Below are positions 30,860 through 43,100 of a stretch of 64,000 bases of DNA, piece by piece. The translations under genes and the position numbers were made by a program. The DNA comes from Peronospora farinosa (lineage: Eukaryota; Oomycota; Peronosporomycetes; Peronosporales; Peronosporaceae). Location: NCBI GenBank assembly GCA_947646735.1, contig CANTFK010000164.1, positions 372,001-436,000 of the forward strand, given 5' to 3'. The notes beneath the pieces are model-generated. The model was not told where the DNA came from. It was given only the letters and a program-made list of their open reading frames with translations, and searched no databases. Numbering within the stretch: the first letter of the stretch is position 1; the number at the start of each line of letters is the position of its first letter.

Positions 30860-32169
30860 TTCGACTTATTATTGCGACGGTGTCTGATTCCGACACTTGA
30901 TGGAATCAGACACGTTGGCGTGACGGCAAAGAGTCTGAGTCTGCGGTATTTGAAATGGGTGATTCAATTCAAAAGTGACTCGTTTCTGCGATAGTTGCTG
31001 AATCAAAGTCATGGAACTTTGCAAATTTGTGAGACTAATGGAGAAATATCATCTGATCTCGAATTATCCGTCGCTCCGATACTATCAATAGACATGGTCC
31101 AAAAAGAGCGGTTGCCTTGTCTCAGTTAACCTGTCATCCTAAAAATATCGAGCTTAATTAAGTCGCGGATTCTAAATTTTTATACCGCCAGTTCGACTGA
31201 ATTGAATTATACTTCGAATAGAGGAGACTCAGTACTTGGCCTTCGGGCTTTCAGTGTAACGATGCATTTCGTGGTATACAAAGTTCTTTGTTCCCGATTG
31301 ATCAGAGTCGCTGGTTTCCATGGGAGACACTGTTTTCGTGGCTGTCGCTTTTGAAGCTTTTGTAGATGAGATCGAAAATTTGGCAACGAAAGCTGAAGTC
31401 TACACCGCCTTATTCGATGATGATGATAGGGCCTGAGTGAGGGTCTGCAATGATAGAGACGAAGTAGACGCCAATGAATCTGTCGGCAAACTAGTTAAGG
31501 TAGATGAGTTTGACTGGATCAAGCTCAGGCGGACGACGAGGTCTGGGTTGCGTTCAAATACGAAGAGCTCTTCGACCGGAAAGTCTGTGTCAACTGAAAA
31601 GCTAGTTCGTTGAAGTAGATGTCACTGCACAGCGTATCCAACAGACCATCGCCGCGATTTGAAGGCGTCTTGCTTCCTTGTGACCTACTAACAGACCTTC
31701 ACGTCGTCCTCGCCATCCGTCGTCTTGACATAAATGTTGCTCAAAGTGGCTTGGTCGCCGTAGTTCTCACGATACTTTCTTTGTTATTCTGCCGTTCCCG
31801 CACACGTCGCGCGTCCCATTACAGGTGCAGTCGTGGATTGAGCAGTGCACACCCTCCTTCTCGTTCTTGCCAATGATGGTGTTTTTGAGGGTGCCGCCAG
31901 CCTCGACGAGAAAAAGAACACGGCCGCGTCGTTATGTTCAATTCTTACCATCCGAGCACGTGATGTCGGAGTGCTCGAACGTCTGCGTCTTGCTGTTGAG
32001 ATGGCGACTAGTGACCTTTGTGCTCAGGTATCTCCACTTCGATGCAATCGGGACAAGATACTAGTCGTGAAAGGGCGCTTTGTTGGAGACGTCGCTAGTG
32101 TTGCTGCTTTTGTGACGGCCAATCTACCCCTCCTTAGCACGCACTTTGGGCCAGACGACCAGCTCAGCC
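30860..32169. other. Long intergenic region upstream of two divergent genes
   Basis: About 1.3 kb. It begins with an inverted repeat (30881-30912). Plus-strand open frames at 31619-31876 and 31845-32342 and minus-strand fragments around 31550-31870 look weakly coding, but I recognise no family and there are stops; a decayed gene is possible. Confidence 0.35.
30881..30912. repeat. 11-bp inverted repeat near the PI4-kinase start
   Basis: TGTCTGATTCC at 30881-30891 and GGAATCAGACA at 30902-30912 are exact reverse complements with a 10-nt loop. It would lie in the promoter or 5' UTR of the kinase gene. Confidence 0.85.
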
Positions 32170-32853
32170 ATGGCCGAGCAGTCGCCACAAACCCCCATGG
32201 ACCTCGGGCTCCTGTCTTCGCCGCAAGCCTCCGAGTACCTGCCGTCCATCTCGCCAACCGTCGTTTACTCGACTGGGCAAGCTGCGTGGACGCCACAAGA
32301 ACTGCAGACACTGCACGCTGCCCTCACGCAGTACCCCCTTGATCACTTTGACAACGTCACACGCTACATCAAGGTCGCTGCCACTCTGCCACGGAAGTGC
32401 GTACGTGATGTGGCTTTTAAAGTCAAGGCGCTCGGCTGTCCAAGTGCCCAGCCTGCCACAGGCATCAAGCGCATGAAGATCGAGCCGTACCAGGAACCAA
32501 ATCCACAGACCACAGCCATCGCTGAGCTGGAAGAGACGCGACTTGCGGCTCTCCTACAGGACAATATACTGGCCATCAACACGATGCGTACGAATCTGCT
32601 GAACGGCAGAGCTGACGAAAACTGCTCGCAGATGCTCAGATTTCGAGGGAATTGCGAGACGGTGCTCTCTGCGTAGGTCTTCATAATGCTGTCTCAATAC
32701 TGGATGGAGCTGACTCTTGTTGTTTTCTTCTGCTGTAGCCTAAGTGGCATTTGCACGTCCATTCCGCCGCTGCCACTACAACTCGATACGTCATTGATAG
32801 ACGGCGACAATGCGGGCACCAACAACCGCATCAGTAGCAACAAGAACCAGTAG
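32170..32853 (+). CDS. DUF3755-like Myb/SANT-type protein, two exons
   Basis: Exon 1 is 32170-32672 and exon 2 is 32739-32853, with a 66-nt GT..AG intron and 205 residues. A Myb/SANT-like segment WTPQELQTLHAALTQYPLDH runs on to TRYIKVAATLPRKCVRDVAF. This, the later LAALLQDNILAINTMRTNLL and the spliced end LSGICTSIPPLPLQLD match the plant DUF3755 family along its length (plant members have a similar MPPLP motif near the end), which supports the intron. The start is the ATG before AEQSPQTP; the longer upstream frame begins with TTG. Function unknown; the family is thought to be nuclear. It converges with the GPKOW gene, leaving about 113 bp. Confidence 0.85.
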
Positions 32854-32966
32854 AAGAGATATAAGTCATACCTTATCGATAACCTCTTCGTATGTGTAAA
32901 TGCGAAACCAAGTTCGGGTATCATTAATTTGTCCAAACATGGAGCTTTTTTCAACAGTGGCTTCAG

Positions 32967-33908
32967 TTAGTGTCTGCGGTTCGAGCGGCTACTACGACTA
33001 TGACTGGGACTGCGTCTATGACGGTCTCGGTCTCGATCACGCCTGTGGTTTCTACCTCGATCATCGCGGCTCCGACTGCGATTGCGCTTCTCGCGGTCCG
33101 ACCGACTCTGACTACGACTATGACTTTCATCTCTGTCCACCGACTGCTTCCTGTCTTCTCTCTTGAATCCAGAGCGTCTGTCGTCGTCTAGCGTGTCTGT
33201 CTTTTTCCTCTTCTTTCGCTTCTTCTTATCCTCTCCAGGTCGCTTGGTCGCCCCCAATCCCAACAGTTTATGTCTCGGCTGTGGGACTTCTCCCACGTTA
33301 TCCAAGTCCATGTCTCCTCTCCAACCCATACCCCTAAGCAGAGCCGCACCAAAGGCCTCCACCGGCACCGACTCGTACACGTCACTGTGAACGTCCGGTG
33401 CATCAGGGCGGAGCGCCACGTCGTGTCGATACTTTTCCGTGACGTCCTGCAGCTCGTCCAGACCCGGGACGGCATTTTGCTGCAAAATGGGCTTCTGCTG
33501 TTCCTTTTTGGATCTTTTTTCGCCGTCCTGGAACAGCTCTGCACGCCTCTTTTCCTTCTCGCTGATGACGGGGATCACCAGCTCCTGCTGCAGTACGTTA
33601 CCACCTGAATGTGCTTTGCTCTCGGCGAGGATCTCGGCCGCTGCCTCCTGGTCCGCTGATAAAGTACCCATTTCTACGGTCAAAGTACCCATTTTCTCTT
33701 CATTTGATTCAGCATTCCAGGAATTAGTCTCCAATAAAGGAATGACCAACGCCTTTGCTCGGTCCTCAGGGAGCGCATTTGGGTCAAAGTCCGTCACGAA
33801 GATCTTCTCAGACGTTTGTGGAGCCGCAGAAATGGGAGTTGAAAAGCCTGCGGACGTCTCCAGAGTCTTCTTCTTGCCTTTCTTGAGCGCAAACCCGCCT
33901 AGCTTCAT
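32967..33908 (-). CDS. GPKOW: G-patch spliceosomal protein GPKOW/Spp2-like
   Basis: Spp2/GPKOW binds the DEAH helicase Prp2/DHX16 through its G-patch and activates it during spliceosome remodelling. The 313-residue protein starts MKLGGFALKKGKKK, as expected for the family. The diagnostic Spp2-type G-patch is YESVPVEAFGAALLRGMGWR at about residues 185-205, followed by a Lys-rich stretch (KKKRKKRKK). Animal GPKOW carries KOW domains after this; here the protein instead ends in an Arg/Ser/Asp-rich RS-like tail, as in the shorter Spp2 form. No intron is seen. Confidence 0.92.
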   Translation of the reverse strand: MKLGGFALKKGKKKTLETSAGFSTPISAAPQTSEKIFVTDFDPNALPEDRAKALVIPLLETNSWNAESNEEKMGTLTVEMGTLSADQEAAAEILAESKAHSGGNVLQQELVIPVISEKEKRRAELFQDGEKRSKKEQQKPILQQNAVPGLDELQDVTEKYRHDVALRPDAPDVHSDVYESVPVEAFGAALLRGMGWRGDMDLDNVGEVPQPRHKLLGLGATKRPGEDKKKRKKRKKTDTLDDDRRSGFKREDRKQSVDRDESHSRSQSRSDREKRNRSRSRDDRGRNHRRDRDRDRHRRSPSHSRSSRSNRRH

Positions 33909-34129
33909 GGAAATAAGGTTTGTAAGTGATACCTTGCCTAAATCCTCTTAAATGTTATACGGTTTGTAGTTTACCTCCCATTAAAAATACTTGAATAAAG
34001 CCTCGTGACAGTTTGCTATCTAAGCTTAGAATCAAGTGACCATTTAGTACACCATAGTTGAAAAAATATGTTTGACCATCGTTTATTCGTAGGATTCACC
34101 CCCAACCAACCCCCAATAAATTAAGTTCA

Positions 34130-34250
34130 GCATCGACTCGAGTTCACCCAGAAGAGGGCTACCCGCCCTATCGACGGGTACACAAGGTGAGAAATGAAAT
34201 TACGCGGAAACGGGGTACCCCCTCCGATAGTCAATTGTTTGGGTGACAGT
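34130..34250 (-). repeat. LTR-derived fragment (family with GGTACCCCCTCCG)
   Basis: CCGCCCTATCGACGGGTACA and GGGGTACCCCCTCCGATAG recur, in either orientation, near 44540-44620, 45300-45355, 47385-47455 and 58280-58360. At 58219 this sequence belongs to the LTR of a Ty3/gypsy element. Orientation here is opposite to the copy at 58219. Confidence 0.6.
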
Positions 34251-34899
34251 GGAGAGGTGGATCACATTAGAACTATTGTGATCGCAGCTCGACCACAGTT
34301 ACTTGCAATGCTTCCCGTAATGCTGCATGGGCGCATCCTCGATTTCATGGACGAGGATCGTGTACAAGTCCTCTAGTCCTAACGATTGTGGTACCGCGTG
34401 CGCTATATGGATGGAGCTCTTTTCAGTGGCACCCCCGTCAGCATGGGTCGAGCCGTGTCTCTTTCCGAACGCCCTCGCGATGGCCTGATCCTTTCGACCT
34501 AGCATGATCTTCCTCATACTCCATCTCGCAAACCTTCATTCTTTCCTCGCTTGGTTGTTGTATTCTCTTGGCACCGGGGCCCTGTCACTGTCTTCGGGCG
34601 CTATGCGCGTCGTCCGCCGTTGAACAAAGCCTAAGATGGGATACTGTTTCTTCCTCTCGCCGACCTGGTCATTGCGCAGAATATTGTTACCTGCATCACC
34701 ACCCTTGGTGCGGATGCCGATCCACCCCCAGGTAAGTGGGTTAAACCTAGCATTCGGCTCATTTATGATGCTTAACTGTACCTTTTCCTCTTAAGTACGA
34801 AATGTTTTGTGTCGTCGGGTTAATCTTGCCCGAGGAGGTCACTTTGCTACGCGAGCTAGCTGGAGCTAACGCACACACTGATGCTACCAAGGAGGTGAT
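34251..34899. other. Unassigned sequence within the transposon nest
   Basis: About 650 bp with no recognisable gene. Its position between LTR-like fragments suggests decayed transposon sequence. Confidence 0.35.
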
Positions 34900-35515
34900 G
34901 AAGCATCTTATACAAGTATCGCAACTGGGGGAGGCCTCGAGTGAATATGCTTCACTTGGTGGATCGGTAGATGGCCACTCGTCGACCTAGCCGAGAGTGG
35001 ACTTTTAACCAAATTCTTCAGGTAGCTTGTCGTCCCTGGCCTTATCCTTGTTAATTTCAGGTCCTGGCGTTTGCTTTGCTCCCGGACCGTGACGTGAGGG
35101 AGATCGCTTTTGATGGCGGGTCTTGGGGGAGTGTTGATACTCGAACAAACGAGACCAAATACGTCCTGGAGTTTTATTCGAGCTTTAACTTAGCCACACG
35201 ACTGTCTTTAACGGGGGGGGCGAAATACATCCTTTTCCGGAACAGATGGGTAGCTTAGAGCAAGTTCTTTAAGATGACGAAGTCGTGCCACGTACGTCGC
35301 ACATTGAGTATTAATTTTAATATAGTCCTATCCTTTCACTCCTTTACTCTATCCTTGCCTATAAGCCCTGATTCCTTGTGCTGACTGCTTCTGATTCCTT
35401 GTGTTGACTTGGAAGGAGTGTTTTAACCTTGAGGAACCCAGGTCTACCGATGAGGAACCCAGGTTTACCGACGAGGAACCTAGGTTTACCGATGAGGGAC
35501 CCAGGTTTACCGAGG
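34900..35515 (-). repeat. Ty3/gypsy LTR copy with terminal minirepeats
   Basis: From the CCTCGAGTGAATATGCTTCA segment onward this is collinear with 58420-59040, the LTR of the element at the right end. Positions about 35425-35510 are roughly 24-bp tandem units (GAGGAACCCAGGTTTACCGA type), matching related units at 58940-59040. It is the 3' LTR of the degraded minus-strand element that follows. Confidence 0.65.
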
Positions 35516-38500
35516 AAAACCAGTACTACAATTGCACGTGAGACTAACATAGTGTAGTCAATTCCCAGAATCCGGATGAGGGCTAAGACCTCTTTTTCAA
35601 CCATCCCGTACTTTACCACATTAAGCTCCAACGTCCGAATAGTGAAAGTGACCGTCAAAATACTCCATCATGCTCTTGCAGTAACGCGGCTGATATCGCC
35701 CTCTTGCTGGCGTATACCACAATTACAGGTGATCGATCCGGATCAAAATGCTTCAGGATTGGTGTTGCAGCTATTTTAGCCTTCAACAGAGTGAATGCAA
35801 TCATAGCCTTCTCCCAAGGATTTTTTCCTCTACGATCTTGAACGTTTTCAGTAATAAAAATCTGATTAATTTTGTATCCATTATAGAGGAATTGATTTTG
35901 TAGCCATCTCTGGAAAATTGCGACCACACTCTGGTCCAGCGTCAGCTATGGATATCTAAACGTCAGTAGTGCGGCGGATTTCATGGAAGCCAGCTTCCCG
36001 CAGCTCATAGAGCACAGATGCATAAATTGCATAGTCTTCAATAAACCGACTGTAGTAATTCAGACTCCCCGAAAATGATTGCATCGATCGCAGCGTTGGG
36101 GAAATTGAATATTTACAAGCGATCCCAAATCCTTTATGTGAGCTTTTAACCCTGCAAGAAAATCCTGATGACCCAGGTAATCTACTTTACGACGTCCCAG
36201 GAAACTCTTAGCAAAACTGATCGACAAACTCCACTTATCTCACGCCTCCAACAATCGTTCCACCTTCTCATAAAGGGATTTCCACAATGTGGTGGGTATC
36301 AATATATCATTAATATATGAGCGCCGACCTAACACTGACGGTTTTGGGTCAGTGTAATGGGGTGTATCCTTACGCAATTAGATATAGTTAATTATATTTT
36401 ACATAAGTATTTTATGCTACATCCGAGATAGCGGGTGTAACCATTCGTAATATTTCACCAGGCTTTCCCTCTCAATTGGATTGGTACGTATTTTAACGGC
36501 GACGCACCTAGTACACGGATGCACAGTTCAAGCCCACTTGAGGATTTGTCGGCCGTGAGTATCGAACCCGTGACCTCCCGGTCCCAGGTATAGCCAATCG
36601 TATCTCTATTCGCAGATAAGTGAGAATCCGTCTATTATCAGCCAATAAAAGTAGATATTTATAGTTGATTGGTCCCATGCGTTTAGGATCCACTTGTACT
36701 CAATATATAAACATATATATATAAATTAGAGTTCAAATTAACCTCAAGCGCGCTAGTTATTGTGCACTCCGTTACGCTATCTCGTAAAACCTGAAGTGTG
36801 TGTAAGTAACGTAACTCTAGCCCGTTACAATCAGTATTCGATTCACTGTCAGTAAACACGTCAATCACCTTTAACGACTCAGTAGTGGTAGAACTAGAGC
36901 TTGTACCGATGTTCATATATCCATATAGAGCATTGTCGATCAATCGTTATAAATGTAAATTGAGCATTTTCTAAGCCAAAAGGCATACGTAACCATCATA
37001 TAATCTAGACGGCGTAATAAATGCAGAAATTGCTTTTGCTTGTTCCGTCATTTTAACCACCCAAAATCCACTCACCATTTCTAGGGAACAATACCACATC
37101 GCTTTATCCATACCTTGTAGCAATTTACTGATTAGTGGCATAGGATATATATTATAATCGGGTCAACCGATTTGCCCTACGATAATCGATACATAATCGC
37201 ATGTCTTCACCATTCTTCTTAATAATCACTACAATCGGGGAGGCCCACGGTGATGTAGATGGCCGAATAATTTTGGCAAATAACAATCCCTTGATCAAAT
37301 CTGCTAATTTTTCTCGAAAGTTGGGTGCCACAGGTCGCACTCTTTTCACACACTTCTTTACGTGCTGCGGGAGGTAAGGCATTGCCTTTTCTATGAGTAA
37401 ACGGCGATTCTTCGATAAATTAATTGTCGTAACGTGTCTTGATCCTCGATTAATGGTATTCCAGGGTCACCAGCTTAAATATCGTCAATCAATACTTCCT
37501 CTGTAGCCATAACAATTTCTGGCAACACCGCCATATGCTGATCTACATCTTCCGCAAATAAATTACCCTTTTCGTAAGAATATACTGCCTCTTCGCATGA
37601 TGACTCTTCTGATGGGACATTTTCGATTGCGATCGCAGTGGACTTACTTTTCACTCAATTATAATGTTCTTGATCGTTATCGTCCATTGAGATCTTCGTC
37701 AGATCGTTAATTGCTTCATCCGATAGACTTCTCTCTGGTCGCGTTGATCTCATCATGTACTGTTCTTCATCTTGTTTAGCTATGTCTTGATAGCTATTGT
37801 TAAATTAGATCCTCGTCACATCATCGATTGTTTCACCTGATGGTTCTTGTACCCTATCCACCTTGTCGATTTCTTTGAGTATATTGATCGCAAAGTTTTA
37901 TCGTGTTAATTGATAATCCTTACTGTAACGATAATATTTGATCTGCGGAATCATCTTAATTTACACCAATGCCAATCGTTCCTTTGTCCGATTGCGACGC
38001 AATCTTCTCCACTTTCGTGATCTTCTCGTTCTCTCTCTTCCTTGGACGCATCAAAATCTTTGTTGGTGGTGGATAAGATGGCTGATCAACTAGCTGTCCT
38101 TCTTGCTCTTTCGTAAACTTCTCCTTCCGATCTGTAATTGCTTCATAAGCCAGAGTCTGCCACTCATTATACCAACGCTACCCCACCGAAACATATCCAG
38201 GTGATCGGGATATCATTTCCGCAACCATCCACTAACCTTTCGGAGAATTGTGATATAATTTTACTTCTCGATCACTAAGATTAGTTAGCTACAAACATTT
38301 TATCGTTTTTCGGTCCTGTCGTAACGGTTGGTATCCATCATGAGTCTTGTCTCACCCAAAGCTTAGATTTCGGTGCACCAGTACCGATTCGTATTTCCGT
38401 CTATCCGCTCACTGGGACCACACATGTTGATCGTCGATCGTGATCGGCTGCCTGTTCGATTGGTATGGAGGTCTTTGTCCAGCCAACTGAATTTTAACTT

Positions 38501-39310
38501 CATCAGGCAGAAAAGTGTTCCATCTGCCATATCTAGACGAATATCAGCCGGACCATAAATCCATACATAAAATCACTTCTTGCACAACTTGATCGCCCAC
38601 CCAAGCATAAAAATAATACACAAGTGATACATCCAATGTGATTTTTATCTTGGTTCGTCCTTCGTTCATATAGGTGTTCTCATCGATTCCCGCGGCTAAC
38701 TCTTTTTGGAGCTGAGACGCTTGCTGGATCATCGTTTGAGAGCTATGGAACGAGTTCAGCTCGGCCTCCAGTCCCTCTATTTTAACCATGAAGTTCTGTA
38801 CAGCCTCTTCATGCTGGTCTTTTCAGTACTTTATCCGGGATCAAGACTTCTCAACTTCGAGGGAGTTGTCCTCCATTGGGCGAGCGCTTTCCGGTACTCG
38901 CCGATAGTCAACTGATCCACCTCGTGCATAAACCAGATTCTTGACCCAGGACCGTATTCGGGGCGCATGGGCTCCCTCAAACTTCACAATGTCGTCCACA
39001 CGGTGTTGTAAGTCTTCGGCCCGACAGTATTTCAGCCTAATAGGCCCATTAAAGAAACCTATGCTCTTCAACGAGGGCCTCCATGGACTGGGCTCCTTGC
39101 CGCCATACGTTCAGCTTCCCATGCTTGAGCGACCTCCGAATAATCAGGTAGTTCCCCTATAAGGTCCACGATCGGAGCAACCTCGTCAGGATCAGGTCCA
39201 AGCAGTGCGGGATCGGTCCAACTGTCATGAGCTTGGGTCCGTTAGAAGCATTAGGAGAGGTCATTGGTGTATAAAAGGCGTATGAGTTAGTGAACACAAC
39301 TATTTGGCAG
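35516..39310 (-). mobile_element. Degenerate Ty3/gypsy retrotransposon, minus strand
   Basis: Pieces of a gag-pol polyprotein are in order along the minus strand but in different frames with stops. Gag-like sequence is near 39240-38841. Aspartic-protease remains (EGRTKIKITLDVSLVY, as in the intact copy at 63389) are at 38789-38544. Reverse transcriptase starts at 37382 (ASPIVVIIKKNGEDMRLCID) and continues at 36943 and near 36340 (LGRRSYINDI). The RT-linked RNase H is at 35927-35516 (KHFDPDRSPVIVVYASKRAI). The second RNase H and the integrase seen in the right-hand copy are missing because the LTR directly follows the first RNase H, an internal deletion. A solo LTR interrupts the RT. Confidence 0.8.
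36353..36829 (-). mobile_element. Solo LTR inserted in the RT of the Ty3/gypsy copy
   Basis: The 477-bp insert starts TGTAATGGG and ends CCCGTTACA, so it has TG..CA ends within a 9-bp imperfect inverted repeat. It is flanked by GTCAG (36348-36352) and ATCAG (36830-36834), a slightly decayed 5-bp target duplication. It splits the RT reading between TESLKVIDVFTDSESNTD and TDPKPSVLGRRSYI. Read on the minus strand its 5' end (TGTAACGGGCTAG) resembles that of the solo LTR at 45890. Confidence 0.8.
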
Positions 39311-39499
39311 ATACATGACACCTACTATTATGCCAAGGGTGCAGGACAAGAGTGCACGGGGTATTGCAGAAGTTTTGAAGATTAGCGCGCAGGGGGCAGT
39401 TGTGGAGAAGTGCCAAGAGAAGCGGGGCTCCTCAAGGATACAATAATACAGGACAAAAAAACCAGTTCACTCCCTCGAGTAAATGACTATGATTAGGCC

Positions 39500-39603
39500 T
39501 CGCAAGCTATCAAGGTTCAGATGAGTGTCACCAAGGACAGGGGTGCCGGTCACCGAGGACAGGGTTTCCAGTCAACGGGGACTGGGGTCCCGATCACCGG
39601 GGA
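39500..39603. repeat. GTCACCGGGGACAGGG-type short tandem repeats
   Basis: Four to five degenerate units of about 21-24 bp (GGTCACCGAGGACAGGG type). A related unit recurs at about 44450-44485, just past the far end of the repeat that starts at 39604. Confidence 0.6.
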
Positions 39604-40150
39604 CAGGTGTGGTTAAGTCGATTAAAGAATTTTGACTAAGTCCATTTATCGGGACTTTTCTCGACAACGGTTGGATCCTTTCCCATAACGGCGGGATTCC
39701 TTTCCCATAACGGCTAAATCCCTTTCCCATAACGCTTAGATCTATTTTCCAAAACGGTCGAATTCCTCTCTTATAATGGTTGGATCCCTGTCTTGCTAAC
39801 GGTCGGCTCCCTTTAAGTCACTTACTAAAATGACTTATTGGGTGTGGTGAAGTCGATCTTCATTCATAGACGATTAAATGGAAAAGTAACGTTGAACCAA
39901 GATCGTGTTTGCTTGTTCAATAAAATGAATGAAGAAGGGATCAATGGTATCGAAGACGATGATGATATGAATCGACACATACTTAAGGTGAAGTTCATAC
40001 ATGGTATTAATCACATTTCCCAATTATATAGGATTTATTATGGAAAAGATCATATACTTGATTCCAGTATCGGTTGATTCAATTGGATGGATTGGTTTTG
40101 GACGGATTATACGTAATGTGAAATAGTGAAATTTCGTAAAGTGTGGATCG
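39604..40150 (+). repeat. Unclassified dispersed repeat, copy A, left part
   Basis: It is collinear with 45528-46400 (copy B): the same start (TGTGGTTAAGTCGATTA versus TGTGGTAAAGTCGATTA), a block of about 23-bp minirepeats with CCTTTCCCATAACGG (39660-39800), then a stretch coding for NEEGINGIEDDDDM in one frame. At 40150 the similarity is broken by a LINE. I do not know the element class; LTR-like ends are possible. Confidence 0.65.
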
Positions 40151-43100
40151 CGTCTGTGGGTTGAATACGTATCATTATACTGTTAAGGTATGCAACCTGG
40201 AGAGAAATAAAAGCTACATGGTGGATAATTAAGAAACGGGAACGTAGAGTTGAAAGGAGGTCCGAAGCAAAAAGCTATCATAGTAACAGCCGAGAGGAAT
40301 TCACGAGTGACCGACATTAGTGCACCCGCCAAATTACAAAGGCTAGCGATGGGAAAAGGAAGTGATGATGTCCGATTGTCTGTGTAAGTACGGGCATCTT
40401 GATGATACGCTAGGATGGTTTTAAAATGGGAGACGTCATGTGACAAAGCCAGCCAGAAAAAAATGACTTTGTGGCGCAAGGAAATAAGTCGAAGAAAAAT
40501 TTTATAATAAAAAAGTGAATAAATTTATAAAAAGATATTGTGACACCTAATTTAAAAAATTAGGTACTTTTTATCCCGAAGTTACAAAGTCATTTTGCCG
40601 AGTTCCTTGTGTAGGTTTTCGAGGTTTCTTAGATAAAATTTCTGTAGATAAAATTTCAATATTTGAAACAAAAAACGACCATGTGACAAAAATTAAGAAT
40701 TAGTCAGGAAACGTCCGCGAAAAACGTGAATGGATCTTCAAAGAAGTCCAGGTGCCATTCAAGACGAAAAGAAAGAAGCTGAGACTTGTCGCGAGCAAAC
40801 GCAGCCGTGCGAGGGTGTGTCAGAGTCTTAAATAATTGTGGGAAATGTAGACAAATTAATGACACACAGCGACGGGAAAGCTCCATGAACGGAAGAGCGA
40901 AAAGATTGTAAATGGCATCGTCGCGGTTGACCCAAAGCGTCCGAAGAACACAGCATAGAACGATGTGGAAGAGCCGAAGAGGTAGCAACGCCCCATAAGT
41001 ATGGCGCTGTAATGACGGAACGGAGAGCACGTGAAGAACTCGAATATGAATCCATAGAATCGAAGTTCGAAAAATCCGGTGAAAAGGTGACAAAAATAAC
41101 TGCCAAAGACGACTAGCCAGGAAACAGCCGCTGAAGAGATGGTGAGCAGTTTCAGGGGCATTACAAACATGGAAACAGTGAATATCCGGAGTAAGCCAGC
41201 CATATTTATAGCGAAGCCCAAGCCATTATGGTGGAGACGAAAAAAAAGATCCTTTAAAGCTGGAAGAATGTCATGTTGTAAGGCGCGTTTCGTACGCCAA
41301 AAAGGGTCTGATAATGTCACTCCATCAGCGTCTAGGCGCGACAGTGGTAGATCTGGGGGAGCCGAAGAGTCAAGTAAGCCACGAATATCCGAGTTAGGAA
41401 CATCACAGATATCAATCCCGTCAAGACTCTAGATATGAAGCGCAGCAACCATATCGTTAGGGGGAAGAGGGTAAATAGCGAGCGTACTATAGTGGGCCGG
41501 AATCGCCAATCGGGGAGCCAAAGAGCGAACAAACGAAGTCATGGAACTACCAGTCTTGATTGAGGACCCAGTAAGCGCCTCGCGAAGTGTATGTTCATCT
41601 GGGAGAGATCCGAAACAGCAGCAAAAAGTCGACATTCGGACAACCCCTTGATGACGCAGAAAATTACATGCCTTACGATGAAGTGTGGCAAGAGGTCGTT
41701 TTCCACCGGTGAACCTTAGAAACGTATTGATCCATATGGGCCATGTCAGCTTCGTCCATGTCAGCTTCGTAAGTACTGGATTGATATTCAGCAGGCGGGA
41801 AAGAACCTTATTGCCCCAAGTAGCCAAAGCAGCCCGCCAATAAAGTGGGACATGATCCCAACGGGAAGAGTGTGCTCCAAGCGATAAGTTGACGTAAAGT
41901 AAGTCAAGACCAAAACCTTGACCTCGAAAATCCACGTTAAAACAGACTAAAGCAGAATAAATCACTTAAAGCGCGATGAAAAATCTGAGCGACAATGGCG
42001 AATTAGTTGCCGTATCAAGTTGACGTGCAATAACTTTACGGAGGCGGCAACAGAATGCAAATTCAACCCTCCAGAATCGGAAGCCACCGCATGCCAAATG
42101 CTGGGAAAGGTGCCACGGACCGGCGAACCTTCGACGTGAGCCGACGGAAGGTTGTTTATGAAGTTCCGGATCAAGGGATTAAACTTAAGTAAGTAGAGAC
42201 GTGACACAGCTTGAGTACCTAAAAAATACCATAGAGTCGAAAGTACCATAGTTTTTAGCAGCAAAACGCGGCCTCGTGAAGTCCGGGCCCGCCAGCGCCA
42301 AACAACACATAATTTTTGGAAACGTACAAGCAGGTGGTGGAGTTGAGAAGTGGGACTACAAGCCGGGCCGACCGCAAGACCCAAAAGTGTAGTACGTTCG
42401 GAGTTGTTTTTAACGCCCGTACGCCACACGTCGAAAGGCGTAAACGAAGGTGGTCGTCAGCAGTAGTCCAGAGGCGAAATGGAAAGATGACCGTCTTGGC
42501 AGCATTAAGCCGCATCCCCGCAGAAATCGTGGACACGAGCGAGAACAGCCAAAATATGGTATAGATTTTTGACCAAGCCAGTGAAATCATCAGCAAAACT
42601 AAGCAGATGGTGTGACGTCCTCCGAAGCTTAATAGAAAAATAGTCATTATCTGTGCGAAGATCACACAATAGTGGTTCTATGAAGAGCACAAAAAGACCA
42701 GGAGAAAGAGAATCACTTTGCAGAACCCCAGCTCCCAAACTAAAGAAGTCCGACCGAGAATGTTAATCACAACCTGCACCAGGGTACCCTTTAAAAAGGT
42801 ACGAACCCAATGCCAAAAATTCGCCCCAAAACCCCAGTGTAAGAGAACTTGGTCGAGTGCCTGCCAGGTAACACTGTCAAATGCCTTAGCAAAATAAAGG
42901 CAAATGGCGCCGGCAGGATCACGAGAGGGTGTGCGTTTGCAGAGATCTTGCAAGCTAAGATGTATTGAAGAGCGTGGCGAATACCCCTCCCAGGCACAAA
43001 TCAAAGTGTTCCACACCAAGTAGGGAAGGTAAAACATGAATAAGACGATGAACCAAAACCTTGGGTTCAAGCTTGGCATCTTGGTTTGATAAAGCCAATG

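Noticed and set aside
36540..36625. Possible tRNA gene (GGTTCGATACTC on the minus strand)
   Set aside because: No acceptor stem or cloverleaf can be built, and it lies inside a solo LTR.
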